DNA from: Actinomyces sp.
Lineage (GTDB): Bacteria; Actinomycetota; Actinomycetes; Actinomycetales; Actinomycetaceae
Assembly (NCBI RefSeq): GCF_030524025.1
Contig: NZ_JAUNHI010000008.1
Coordinates: 1-64,000 of the forward strand
Direction: 5' to 3'
DNA length: 64,000 bases
Numbering within the stretch: the first letter of the stretch is position 1; the number at the start of each line of letters is the position of its first letter. The notes beneath the pieces are model-generated. The model worked only from the letters and a program-made list of their open reading frames with translations, had not been told where the DNA came from and did not search any database. The translations under genes were made by a program, and so were the position numbers. Below are positions 26,178 to 34,635 of this stretch, one piece after another.

Positions 26178-26714
26178 GTGAACCTGCCCGATGTCCTGGA
26201 CCTGGCGCGCATGCTCATGGAGCGTCATGGCGTGGGCGACTGGGAGCTGGGCCTCGACCGGGCGCGGCGCCGGGCAGGGCAGACCGACCACCGGCGGCGG
26301 CGCATCACCCTGTCACGCCATCTCATGGCGCTCTACGAGGAGGCCGAGGTCCGCGAGACGGTGCTGCACGAGATCGCCCACGCCCGGGTGGGCGCCACCC
26401 ACGGGCACGACGCCGTGTGGCGGGCCGAGGCCCGCCGGATCGGGGCCTCGGGCGAGCGGCTTGTGAGCCAGGAGGCCCCTCGAATCGAGGGCAGCTGGGT
26501 CGGCACGTGCCCGGCGGGGCATGTCGCCACCCGCATGCGGCGTCCGGCGGCGCCGTTGTCCTGCGCGGTGTGCTCGCGCCGCTTCTCCCTGGCCAACCTG
26601 CTCAGCTGGCGGCACGAGGGCCAGGAGGTCCCCCACCGGGAGATCTCCCCCGGCTACTGGCGGCGGTTGAGCGCCGCACGGCAGGCGTGTCCGTCGGCCG
26701 CGGTGGAGCCCTGA
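26178..26714 (+). CDS. SprT-like zinc metalloprotease domain protein
   Basis: A 178-residue protein with the SprT fold. The HEIAH motif (residues 64-68) and downstream GHDAVWRAEARRIG supply the zinc ligands and catalytic Glu. A zinc-ribbon follows, with CPAGH near residue 111 and CAVCSRRF near 131. Related eukaryotic Spartan proteases degrade DNA-crosslinked proteins; bacterial versions are uncharacterised. The GTG start is 6 nt after TAGGCT (26166-26171) with no ribosome binding site, a leaderless arrangement. Its neighbour downstream is the ogt-alkA repair pair on the opposite strand, which would fit a DNA-repair role, though this is only suggestive. Confidence 0.8.
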   Translation: MNLPDVLDLARMLMERHGVGDWELGLDRARRRAGQTDHRRRRITLSRHLMALYEEAEVRETVLHEIAHARVGATHGHDAVWRAEARRIGASGERLVSQEAPRIEGSWVGTCPAGHVATRMRRPAAPLSCAVCSRRFSLANLLSWRHEGQEVPHREISPGYWRRLSAARQACPSAAVEP

Positions 26715-26840
26715 CGCCCGCCGGGCCCACAACGCAGCCGCAGCGGACCAGTCCCCGCGGCACACCCACAACACACCGTCCGAAAAACACCCAGCACTCC
26801 ACTCATGGTCACCGCCTCGGGCACCGCCGTGCGCTCGCGG

Positions 26841-27287
26841 TCATCGACGGGCTTCGTGCTCCAACAGGAGGCGCTTGAGGTCCAGGCCGAATGCGTAACC
26901 TCCCAGCCCGCCGTCGGCGCGCACGACGCGGTGGCACGGGACGATGAGTGGGATCCGGTTGGTCGCGCAGCCCGAAGCCGCGGCGCGCACCGCGGCCGGG
27001 CGGCCGGCGCGGCCGGCGAGCTCGGTGTAGCTGATCGGTGCACCGGGTGCAACGGTGCGAAGCTCCGCCCAGACCCGCTGGCGAAACTCGCTGCCCGGCT
27101 GGCGAACCGCGATGCGCTCGAGCGCCACGACGTCACCCGCCGCGTAGGCGCGCAGCGCCGATGCCACGGGGTGGTCGTCATCGACGAGCGGTTCCTCCGG
27201 TGGCTCACCGAAAGTGGCGAAGGTGACGGTATCGCCCTCGACGACGGCGTGGAACGGGTGGCCGCAGATCTCGACGGTCGCTCTCAC
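26841..27287 (-). CDS. ogt: Methylated-DNA-protein-cysteine S-methyltransferase
   Basis: A 148-residue suicide repair protein that removes the methyl group from O6-methylguanine. The active-site motif IPLIVPCHRVV (Cys near residue 118) is followed by GGLGGYAFGLDLKRLLLEHE, and the helix-turn-helix GAPISYTELAGRAG precedes it. The GTG start at 27287 overlaps the stop of the alkA fragment by 4 bp, the usual coupling of alkA with ogt. A longer reading frame exists upstream but runs antisense-like through alkA. Likely intact and functional, although its upstream partner is truncated. Confidence 0.9.
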   Translation of the reverse strand: MRATVEICGHPFHAVVEGDTVTFATFGEPPEEPLVDDDHPVASALRAYAAGDVVALERIAVRQPGSEFRQRVWAELRTVAPGAPISYTELAGRAGRPAAVRAAASGCATNRIPLIVPCHRVVRADGGLGGYAFGLDLKRLLLEHEARR

Positions 27288-27604
27288 AGGTAGCTCTCCT
27301 TGGTCCACAGGTGCATGGTTGCGTAGGCCCGCCATGGGCGCCACCGCTCGGCCGCCCGGGCAACCGGACCGCCGGGCTTGATACCCAGTGCTCGCGCAAG
27401 GACGAGGTCGCCGACCGGACAGGCGTCCGGATCCGCCAGAGCGCACATCGCGACGAACTCGGTGGTCCACGGCCCCACCCCCCTGATCGCAAGCATGCGG
27501 GCACGGGTGCCGGCCAGGTCGGCCCCTGGCCGCAGGTCCAGGCCATCCGCGACCGCAGCGGCCACGGCGTGCAGCGTCGCGGCCTTGGAGCCCGTCAGGC
27601 GCAA
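27284..27604 (-). pseudogene. C-terminal fragment of AlkA (3-methyladenine DNA glycosylase II)
   Basis: About 105 residues from the HhH-GPD glycosylase domain remain: TLHAVAAAVADGLDL, the helix-hairpin-helix LAIRGVGPWTTEFVAM, the catalytic-Asp loop DACPVGDLVLARALG and RPWRAYATMHLW. Full AlkA is about 280 residues, and actinobacterial Ada-AlkA fusions about 480. The N-terminal part is replaced by a transposase fragment, joined in frame at 27604. A TTG at 27604 is the first possible start. The catalytic Asp is kept, but the substrate pocket is incomplete, so activity is unlikely. Confidence 0.75.
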
Positions 27605-27754
27605 GGCCGCACCGAGCCTCTCGGTCGCCTCGGCGTCGATGAGATCCTACGGCCCCGCCTGCAGCATCCGCCGGAACACCTCCGAGTGGGCAAGGCCCGG
27701 ATCAGCCAGGACTTCCCGGATCAGCGTGGACAGGGCCCACTGGTTGCGGGTCAT
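27605..27754 (-). mobile_element. Remnant of an IS256-family transposase (N-terminus)
   Basis: From the ATG at 27754 the frame reads MTRNQWALSTLIREVLADPG, then HSEVFRRMLQAGP, a stop (27649-27647), and DLIDAEATERLGAA in the same frame. This is the conserved N-terminus of IS256-family transposases, where the stop corresponds to a Leu-Gln position. Only about 50 codons are left, and they run directly into alkA. No terminal inverted repeats could be confirmed. The fragment is dead and explains the loss of the alkA 5' part. Confidence 0.7.
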
Positions 27755-28066
27755 CGTGGGATCACTTCCTTGCTTCTTGCCGGAAACAACTGGGACTCCC
27801 GCGATGACCCCTCGACGTCAACACCGACGAGGGATCCGCGGGAAGCGACCCCACACTAAAAGACGCACCCCAGGCACCGGCCACAGCACACGGGTCGGGG
27901 CTCACGGTCGCGGCGAGCACTCGCGCCGACCGCACCGACCACAGCGCATAGGTCGGGGCCAGCAGTCAGGCCGTCCCCAGTCCGACCCCCGGATGGACGC
28001 ACCTCCCGGCGGGAAGTCGCCAATGAGATCCGCTCGCCGGGAGACCACCTCATGGCGATCCCACCA
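27755..28066. other. Intergenic region between the IS256 remnant and the LacI gene
   Basis: No gene is recognised. It likely includes the outer end of the former insertion element. Two diverged direct copies of a 28-bp sequence lie at 27874-27901 and 27932-27959, sharing CCACAGC and GGTCGGGGC. No clear terminator was found for the LacI gene, which ends at 28067. Confidence 0.5.
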
Positions 28067-29107
28067 TCACTGAGGACGGGGCGAAGACCCGGCCGCGGGC
28101 GGCGCCGAGGAGGCGCGTACAACGAGTCCGGGGAGGAAGGTCACGTGCTCGACGTCATCGCCCGGGGACAGCAGCAGGTCTGCCGCTGCTCGACCGATGT
28201 CCCGCATGGGCTGGTGGACACTGGTCAAGGGGGTGATGAGCTCGGAGGCGATGGCCACGTCGTCGTAGCCGACGATCGCCACGTCCCCGGGAATGCTCAG
28301 GCCACGACGGCGGATCTCGCGCATAGCCCCGATGGCCAGCTGGTCGTTGGCGCAGAACAGGGCGGTGGGCGGGCGGGCCTGGTCGAGGAGCTCGGCGGCC
28401 CCGGCGGCTCCGGCGTCGGCCGAGTATCCGCGGCCCTCGACCACCGGACGCACCTCCGCCAGTGCGGTGCCCGGGTCGAGCCCGGCGTCCTCCAAGGCTG
28501 CCAGCACGCCCTGGCGCCTGTCCCGGGACTGACGCACCGAGATCGGGCCGTTGACGAAGCCGACCCGCTGGTGGCCCAGCCCCACCAGGTGGGCGACGGC
28601 GGAGCGCGCCCCCGCGACATCGTCCCCCGAGACGGTGGACAGCTCCGGGGAGATAGGCGGGTGGTCCATGAGCACCACCCGGATGCCCCGCCCGGCGAGC
28701 ACCGCCAGATTGTCGAGGGTCGAGGCCGAGGGCGTCACGATCACCCCCCGCACGTCCATGCCGGCCAGGAGCCCCATCAGCTCGCGCTCCCGGTCGGGGT
28801 CGGAGTCGGTCGAGCTGAGCATGGGCAGACGCCCGTCCTCGCGCAGCCGGTCCTCGATGCCGCGGGCAGCCTCGGTGAAGAAGGGGTTGGCGATGTCGTG
28901 GACGAGGACCCCGACCAGCGAGGATCCTCCCCGGCGCAAACGTCGCGCCGTCTCCGAGCGCACGAAGCCCAGCTCCTCGATGGCCTTCTCAACCCGCTCG
29001 CGGGTGGCGTCGGCGACCCGCTCGGGGTGGTTGAGCACATGGGAGACGGTGCCGACCGAGACGCCGGCCATCACGGCGACCTCACGGACGGACGGGCGGG
29101 ATGTCAC
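28067..29107 (-). CDS. LacI-family regulator of the rhamnoside locus
   Basis: A 346-residue LacI/GalR repressor. The N-terminal helix-turn-helix is VREVAVMAGVSVGTVSHVLNHPERV, followed by the hinge helix containing ETARRLRRG. A periplasmic-binding-protein-like effector domain then follows (VGVLVHDIANPFFTEAARGI, GVIVTPSAS, VSGDDVAG, ALFCANDQLAIG, VAIVGYDDVAIA). It is divergent from the transporter that opens the rhamnose operon. Three operators of LacI type (29400, 41238, 44430) occur only in this locus, making it their probable repressor. The inducer is presumably L-rhamnose, L-rhamnulose or a phosphorylated derivative, which is an inference. The start is GTG. Confidence 0.85.
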   Translation of the reverse strand: MTSRPSVREVAVMAGVSVGTVSHVLNHPERVADATRERVEKAIEELGFVRSETARRLRRGGSSLVGVLVHDIANPFFTEAARGIEDRLREDGRLPMLSSTDSDPDRERELMGLLAGMDVRGVIVTPSASTLDNLAVLAGRGIRVVLMDHPPISPELSTVSGDDVAGARSAVAHLVGLGHQRVGFVNGPISVRQSRDRRQGVLAALEDAGLDPGTALAEVRPVVEGRGYSADAGAAGAAELLDQARPPTALFCANDQLAIGAMREIRRRGLSIPGDVAIVGYDDVAIASELITPLTSVHQPMRDIGRAAADLLLSPGDDVEHVTFLPGLVVRASSAPPAAGSSPRPQ

Positions 29108-29361
29108 GGGATGAACCCCCTGGGCGGCTGGCGCGCGTCAGGCGGGAACCGGCTTGGGGCCTCGGCCCGGCGAGCCGTGGACGGACCCTCAACCTCGGTC
29201 GCACCTGCTTGTCGACGACGAGCATATCCGGTGCCGGGCCGGCTCCGGTGAGCCGTCGTCACGCGGCTCGCTGTTGGCCGACCACACCCTCGTGCCGTCC
29301 GGACCGCAGCGACCTCACCGGCTCCCGCCCGGCCGATGCGAGCGATGGCCGCACAGGCCCC

Positions 29362-29413
29362 TTGCGCCACCGCGGGGCGGGTGCTACCGTTCACCGAAAT
29401 TGATTCGTTTCAA
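29362..29413 (+). promoter_or_regulatory. Promoter and LacI operator of the rhamnose operon
   Basis: TTGCGC (29362-29367), a 17-nt spacer and TACCGT (29385-29390) form a promoter. TTGATTCGTTTCAA (29400-29413) follows at about +3 to +16 and matches the other two operators in the locus. The flanks extend the symmetry to AATTGA...TCAATT. The remainder of the 404-bp gap between the LacI gene and the transporter shows no further feature. Confidence 0.75.
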
Positions 29414-29511
29414 TTCTGCTCGTGAGCTTCGCGCCCTCGACCGTCCCGCCTCACTCGGCACGTCGGCCCCGGGCGCGCAGCCCCTGACCCACCCCGTTCA
29501 AAGGAGAACCC

Positions 29512-30837
29512 ATGTCCACACCAGCCACGCCCGCCAGGACGCCGAACCAGTGGTGGGTCGGCATCGTCTCCGGCATGGCGTCCTACATCGACGCGTGCGC
29601 CATCGTGTCGGCCGGGATCGCGCTGGTCATCTACCAGGGCGCCCTGGGCCTGACCAACTCCCAGGTCGGCCTCGCATCGTCGGGCCTGACACTCGCCATC
29701 GCCTTCGGGGCACTGTTCGGCGGGCGCCTGGGAGACCGATTCGGCCGCAAGCACGTGTTCTCCGTGACCATGCTCGTCATCGTGCTCGGCTCGGCCCTCC
29801 AGACCTTCTCACCCAACTTTATCGTCCTCCTCGCGGGCACGTTCCTCGTCGGGTTGGGAACCGGCGCCGACCTGCCGGTCTCCCTGGCCACGATCGCTGA
29901 GACGGCCGACGAGGACAGCCGGGGCAAGATCATCGGACTGTCGAACGTCCTGTGGATCGTCGGCATCCTCGGCGCCATCCTCACCTCCTCCATCGTCGGC
30001 AACTGGGGGCTCCTGGGCGGCCAGATCCTCTACGGGCAGGTCGGGGTCATCGCACTGGTCACGCTGCTACTCCGCCTTCCCCTGCCCGAGACCCAGACCT
30101 GGCTGGAGGCGCGCGCAGAGCGGGAACGCGGCGTCGAGACCGTCCGCGCCGAGCGCGCCTCGCTGTCCAGCCTTATGCGGACTCCCTATCTCAAGCCCTT
30201 TGTCGCCCTCATCGTGTTCTACTCGCTGGTCAACGTCCCGGCCAACACCGGTGGCCAGTTCACAACCTGGATCAACGTCAACATCATCGGGATGGACGTG
30301 GCCTTCTCCTCCCAGCTCAGCCTGCTGCTCATGCCGCTGGGCTTCATCTGGGGGGTGTGGTTCATGCGGATCGTCGACACCGACCGGCGCATGCCCTACT
30401 TCTACCTCGGCGCGGCCTGCTACGTGGGTGCCTACTTCATCTACATCCTCGCGGGCTTCCACGTGTGGAGCTTCGTCGCCGTCACCGTCATCAACGCCTT
30501 CGGCGGGGCCTTCGCCTTCGAGGGGATCATGAAGGTGTGGACCCAGGAGTCCTTCCCCACCCTGCTGCGCACGACCGCCCAGGGGTCGATCATCTTCGTC
30601 GCCCGCCTCGTCGCAGCACTGACCGCCGCCGTGACCCCTGCTCTCCTCGCCCTCAACCCCAGGATCGCCTACCTCATCCTCGCCGGCATCGCTATCGTTG
30701 GTTACGCCTTCGCGATCTGGGGCTTCCGCGGGGCACAGCGCAACGAGTTCGCCCTCGAGGGGCACGCTGAGGCCGACGTCGCCGCGGGCGAGGCGGAGGG
30801 ACTCGACTTCTCGGTCACCGCCGCGCCTAAGAGCTGA
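29512..30837 (+). CDS. MFS sugar transporter, probable L-rhamnose/rhamnoside importer
   Basis: A 441-residue transporter with twelve predicted helices and MFS loop motifs: GGRLGDRFGRKHVFS after TM2 and PETQTWLEARAERERG before the central loop. These place it in the sugar-porter/metabolite-H+-symporter group. It is the first gene after the operator-controlled promoter and is followed by rhamnose isomerase after 77 bp, so the substrate is probably L-rhamnose or a small rhamnoside. Because the glycosidases of the locus lack signal peptides, uptake of whole rhamnosides is possible. The ribosome binding site (AAAGGAG) is strong. Confidence 0.8.
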   Translation: MSTPATPARTPNQWWVGIVSGMASYIDACAIVSAGIALVIYQGALGLTNSQVGLASSGLTLAIAFGALFGGRLGDRFGRKHVFSVTMLVIVLGSALQTFSPNFIVLLAGTFLVGLGTGADLPVSLATIAETADEDSRGKIIGLSNVLWIVGILGAILTSSIVGNWGLLGGQILYGQVGVIALVTLLLRLPLPETQTWLEARAERERGVETVRAERASLSSLMRTPYLKPFVALIVFYSLVNVPANTGGQFTTWINVNIIGMDVAFSSQLSLLLMPLGFIWGVWFMRIVDTDRRMPYFYLGAACYVGAYFIYILAGFHVWSFVAVTVINAFGGAFAFEGIMKVWTQESFPTLLRTTAQGSIIFVARLVAALTAAVTPALLALNPRIAYLILAGIAIVGYAFAIWGFRGAQRNEFALEGHAEADVAAGEAEGLDFSVTAAPKS

Positions 30838-30914
30838 GCCCGCCCCCCGAGGTTCCGCACCATCCGGACCGCCACGCACCCGCGCCACCAGAACCCGCAG
30901 ACAAGGAGACCGTC

Positions 30915-32099
30915 ATGTCAACGCCCGCCCTGTCCGATCTCGCACCCCAGGCACTCGACCTGCTGCGGAACCAGTCCATCGAGCTGCCCAGCTGGGCCTT
31001 CGGCAACTCCGGGACGCGCTTCCGGGTCTTCGCCACCGCAGGGGTGCCGCGCACCCCATTCGAGAAGATCGATGACGTCGCCGAGGTCAACCGCCTCACC
31101 GGCATCACCCCCCGGGTCTCCCTCCACATCCCCTGGGACGCCGTGGAGGACTACGAGGCCCTGCGCGCCCACGCCAAGAACCAGGGGGTGAGCATCGGCA
31201 CCATCAACTCCAACGTCTTCCAGGACGAGGACTACAAGCTCGGCTCCCTGTGCAACCCCGACGAGCGGATCCGCGCCAAGGCGGTCGCCCACCATCTCGA
31301 GTGCATCGAGATCATGCGGGCCACAGGGGCTCCCACCCTCAAGATCTGGCTGGCCGACGGGACGAACTACCCCGGGCAGGACTCCATTGGCGAGCGCCAG
31401 GACCGCCTGGCCGACTCCCTGGCGCAGATCTACGCAGCCCTGGACGATGACCAGCAGCTCGTCTTGGAGTACAAGTTCTTCGAGCCGGCCTTCTACCACA
31501 CCGACGTCCCGGACTGGGGAACCTCCCTCGTGCACTGCCTGGCGCTGGGTGAACGCGCCAAAGTGGTCCTCGACACCGGTCACCACGCGCCGGGCACGAA
31601 CATCGAGTTCATCGTCGCCCAGCTCCTGCGCCTGGGACGGCTGGGAGCCTTCGACTTCAACTCGCGCTTCTACGCCGACGACGACCTCATCGTGGGCACC
31701 GCGGACCCCTTCCAGCTGTTCCGCATCATGAACGAGATCGTCACGGCCGGGGCGCTGGCCCCCGACTCGGGCGTCAACTTCATGCTCGACCAGTGCCACA
31801 ACTTGGAGGAGAAGATCCCCGGGGAGATCCTCTCGGCCACCAACGTCCAGGAGGCGACCGCCAAGGCCCTTCTCATCGACCGCGAGGCGCTGCACGCCGC
31901 CCAGGTCACCGGCGATGTCCTGGCCGCCAACGGCGTGCTCATGGACGCCTTCAACACCGATGTCCGCCCGCTGCTGGCCGAGCTGCGCGCCTCCCGCGGA
32001 CTGCCCACCGACCCGATGGCGGCCTTCCTCGCCTCGGGATATCTGGAGCGGATCCGCGCCGAGCGGCTCGGGGGGCAGGCCGCCGGCTGGGGCGCCTGA
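30915..32099 (+). CDS. rhaI: L-rhamnose isomerase (RhaI type)
   Basis: A 394-residue TIM-barrel isomerase converting L-rhamnose to L-rhamnulose. It belongs to the RhaI group typified by Pseudomonas stutzeri rather than the RhaA group. Supporting blocks are ELPSWAFGNSGTRFRVF, PRVSLHIPWD, GTINSNVFQD, KIWLADGTNYPGQDS, LVLEYKFFEPAFYHTDVPDWG (metal-ligand Glu), VVLDTGHHAPGTNIE (Asp/His) and FDFNSRFYADDDLIVG. The length is normal. The ATG has AAGGAG 7 nt upstream. Its stop is 12 bp from the kinase start. Confidence 0.9.
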   Translation: MSTPALSDLAPQALDLLRNQSIELPSWAFGNSGTRFRVFATAGVPRTPFEKIDDVAEVNRLTGITPRVSLHIPWDAVEDYEALRAHAKNQGVSIGTINSNVFQDEDYKLGSLCNPDERIRAKAVAHHLECIEIMRATGAPTLKIWLADGTNYPGQDSIGERQDRLADSLAQIYAALDDDQQLVLEYKFFEPAFYHTDVPDWGTSLVHCLALGERAKVVLDTGHHAPGTNIEFIVAQLLRLGRLGAFDFNSRFYADDDLIVGTADPFQLFRIMNEIVTAGALAPDSGVNFMLDQCHNLEEKIPGEILSATNVQEATAKALLIDREALHAAQVTGDVLAANGVLMDAFNTDVRPLLAELRASRGLPTDPMAAFLASGYLERIRAERLGGQAAGWGA

Positions 32100-32111
32100 A
32101 AGGACCACACC

Positions 32112-33659
32112 ATGTCCACCACCGGGCACGACACCCCCGTCCACGTCGCCGCCATCGACCTGGGCGCCTCCTCCGGACGCGTCATGGTCGGAAGCATCGC
32201 CGGCGGGAGGATCACGCTGACCGAGACCCGCCGCTTCACCAACGCCGTGGTCCCCCTGCCCACCGAGGACGGAATGCGCCTCTACTGGGACGTCCTGCGG
32301 CTGTGGGAGGAGATCCGTGAGGGTCTGCTCGCAGCCGCGCGCGACGTCGGGCCGCTGTCCGCCGTCGGCATCGACACCTGGGCGGTGGACTACGGACTGG
32401 TCGACCCTCAGGGCGCGCTCACCGGGCAGGTCGCCTCCTACCGCTGCCGGCGCACCCGCGCTGTGCCTGCGGAGGTGTTCGCGGCCATCCCGGCGGCCGA
32501 GATGTACGCAGTCAACGGTCTCCAGGTCCAGGACTTCAACACGGTCTTCCAGCTCCTGGCCGAGTCACGCGACGGCGCCCTGGCCGAGACCGCTCCGGCC
32601 GACGACACCGACGGGGCGCAACGCACCATGCTGCTGCTGCCCGACCTGCTCGCCTATTGGCTGACCGGTCGGAAGATCGCCGAGATCACCAACGCCTCGA
32701 CCACCGGCCTGGTCGACGCCCACGAGCGCACCTGGTCCGCCCCGCTGCTGGAACGCCTGCACGCCGATCTGAACCTCGACCTGCGCGGCCTGCTGCCTCC
32801 GATCGTGGAGGCCGGAACTGTCGTGGGACCGGTGCGCCGCGACGTCGTGGACCTCCTCGGCCCGGACGGGCACCCGACGCCGGTGGTCGCCGTCGGTAGC
32901 CACGACACCGCCTCCGCGGTCGCGGCCGTCCCCGCCCGGGCCCCGGACTTCGCCTACATCTCCTGCGGCACCTGGTCACTGGTCGGCCTGGAGCTCGACG
33001 CGCCCGTCCTGACCGAGGCCTCCCGGGCGGCCAACTTCACCAACGAGCTGGGCGTGGACGGCACGGTGCGCTACCTCAAGAACGTCATGGGCCTGTGGGT
33101 GTTCAACGAGGCCGTGCGCACCTGGCGCCGACAGGGCCTGGACCTGTCCTACCGGGAGCTGGATCTCGCCGCCGAGGCGGCCGAGCCGCTGCGCACCGTC
33201 GTCGACGTCAACGACCCGGCGTTCTTCGCCCCCGGCGACATGGCCGCCCGCATCGACGAGGTCGCCGCCCGCACCGGTCAGCCCCGCCCACGCAACCCCG
33301 GCGAGTACGTGCGCTGCATCGACGACTCCTTGGCCCTGGCCTACCGGCGTGCCGTGCGCCAGGCCGGCGAGCTGTCCGGCAAGCAGGTCGGCGTGCTGCA
33401 CATGGTCGGCGGCGGCACCAGCAACCGGCTGCTGTGCCGGCTGGCCGCCGACGCCACCGGCCTGCCGGTGGTCGCCGGTCCCACCGAGGCCACCGCCCTG
33501 GGCAACGTCGTCGTGGCCGCCCGCGGCGCCGGCCTCATCACCGGCGACCTGGCGGACCTGCGTGCTGTCGTGCGCGCCTCGACTGAGATGACCGAGTACA
33601 CCCCGGACCCGGCGACGGCCGACTCCTGGAACGCCGCCGAGGACCGCCTCTTCGGCTGA
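32112..33659 (+). CDS. rhaB: Rhamnulokinase
   Basis: A 515-residue FGGY-family kinase phosphorylating L-rhamnulose at O1. The N-terminal phosphate-binding loop AAIDLGASSGRVMVG is the rhamnulokinase form. IDTWAVDYGLVD, the catalytic-Asp region SHDTASAVAAVPA, ISCGTWSLVGLEL, TNELGVDGTVRYLKNVMGLW and HMVGGGTSNRLLCRLAADA are all diagnostic. It lies between isomerase and aldolase in the operon. The ribosome binding site is GAAAGG. The sequence is complete and without unusual features. Confidence 0.93.
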   Translation: MSTTGHDTPVHVAAIDLGASSGRVMVGSIAGGRITLTETRRFTNAVVPLPTEDGMRLYWDVLRLWEEIREGLLAAARDVGPLSAVGIDTWAVDYGLVDPQGALTGQVASYRCRRTRAVPAEVFAAIPAAEMYAVNGLQVQDFNTVFQLLAESRDGALAETAPADDTDGAQRTMLLLPDLLAYWLTGRKIAEITNASTTGLVDAHERTWSAPLLERLHADLNLDLRGLLPPIVEAGTVVGPVRRDVVDLLGPDGHPTPVVAVGSHDTASAVAAVPARAPDFAYISCGTWSLVGLELDAPVLTEASRAANFTNELGVDGTVRYLKNVMGLWVFNEAVRTWRRQGLDLSYRELDLAAEAAEPLRTVVDVNDPAFFAPGDMAARIDEVAARTGQPRPRNPGEYVRCIDDSLALAYRRAVRQAGELSGKQVGVLHMVGGGTSNRLLCRLAADATGLPVVAGPTEATALGNVVVAARGAGLITGDLADLRAVVRASTEMTEYTPDPATADSWNAAEDRLFG

Positions 33660-33711
33660 GCTCCGCCCGCGCTCCCCCAGAACTCACCACCAGTGACAGG
33701 AAGTAGGAACC

Positions 33712-34539
33712 ATGAACGCACCTCTGAGTCTCGACCAGATCCTCAGCCAGATGGGCTCCGCCGGGCACCGCCTCGACCACATGCAGGCCGTGGAAGCAGG
33801 CGCCGGCAACATCTCGGTGTCGGTCGCCCGCGGTCCCGAGGAGCTCGGCCTGGCCGGCCGCTTCCCCGACGCCACCCCCGGCACCGAGCTGCCGCTCGCC
33901 GTCCCGGCGCTTGCCGGCCGGACCGTCCTGGTGACCGGCTCGGGTTGCCGTCTGCGCGACATCGCCGATTCGCCCGCGGCCAATGTCTCGGCCTTCGTTG
34001 TCGACCAGGACGGGGTGACGGGCACCTGGTACACCCACCCGGACAGGGCCTTCGAGCGACCCACCAGCGAGTTCAACTCTCACCTGGCCGTTCACAATGA
34101 CCAGGTCGAGCGCCGCGGCGTGTCCTTCCAGGCCGTCATCCACGCCCAGCCGCCCCACCTGGTCCAGCTCTCCCACATCAAGGAGCTGCGCAACACCACC
34201 GACTTCAACCGCCGCATCCTGCGCTGGGAGCCCGAGACGATCGTGCAGCTGCCCGACGGCATCGAGGTGCTGGACTTCATGGTCCCCGGCAGCGCCGAGC
34301 TCATGGAGAACAACGTGCGCGCGCTGCGCGACCACGTCATCGTCCTGTGGTCCAAGCACGGCATCATGGTGCGTTCCGACGACTCCCCCCTGGCGGCGGT
34401 CGACAAGGTCGAGTACGCCGAGACCGGCGCCATGTACGAGATCCGCGACATGATGGCCGGCGGCCGCGGGGAAGGAGTCACCGAGGCCGAGCTGCGCGCG
34501 GTCGTCGAGGCATTCAGGGTCCCCACCACCCTCCTCTAA
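33712..34539 (+). CDS. rhaD: L-rhamnulose-1-phosphate aldolase
   Basis: A 275-residue class II (zinc) aldolase splitting L-rhamnulose 1-phosphate into dihydroxyacetone phosphate and L-lactaldehyde. The active-site features include GAGNISVS, LVTGSGCRLRD, the catalytic Glu in RPTSEFNSHLAVH, the zinc ligands in VIHAQPPHLVQLSH and the later WSKHGIMV. The ribosome binding site is AGGAAG. A copy of the dispersed repeat begins 4 bp after the stop codon, inside the operon. No lactaldehyde dehydrogenase or reductase is in the window, so lactaldehyde must be handled elsewhere. Confidence 0.92.
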   Translation: MNAPLSLDQILSQMGSAGHRLDHMQAVEAGAGNISVSVARGPEELGLAGRFPDATPGTELPLAVPALAGRTVLVTGSGCRLRDIADSPAANVSAFVVDQDGVTGTWYTHPDRAFERPTSEFNSHLAVHNDQVERRGVSFQAVIHAQPPHLVQLSHIKELRNTTDFNRRILRWEPETIVQLPDGIEVLDFMVPGSAELMENNVRALRDHVIVLWSKHGIMVRSDDSPLAAVDKVEYAETGAMYEIRDMMAGGRGEGVTEAELRAVVEAFRVPTTLL

Positions 34540-34542
34540 CCC

Positions 34543-34573
34543 CGAGATCGGGAGATATGACACCTCGAGCTCG
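34543..34573 (-). repeat. Dispersed 23-bp repeat, locus D (1 unit plus partial)
   Basis: A reverse-orientation unit (CGAGATCGGGAGATATGACACC) and a partial second (TCGAGCTCG) follow the rhaD stop by 3 bp, within the 96-bp gap before the CocE-type gene. Confidence 0.85.
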
Positions 34574-34635
34574 CCGCAGCCGGGCGCCCCTCGGGCCACC
34601 ACCGACCCCACCGGAACCACAGCAATGGAGTAGTC

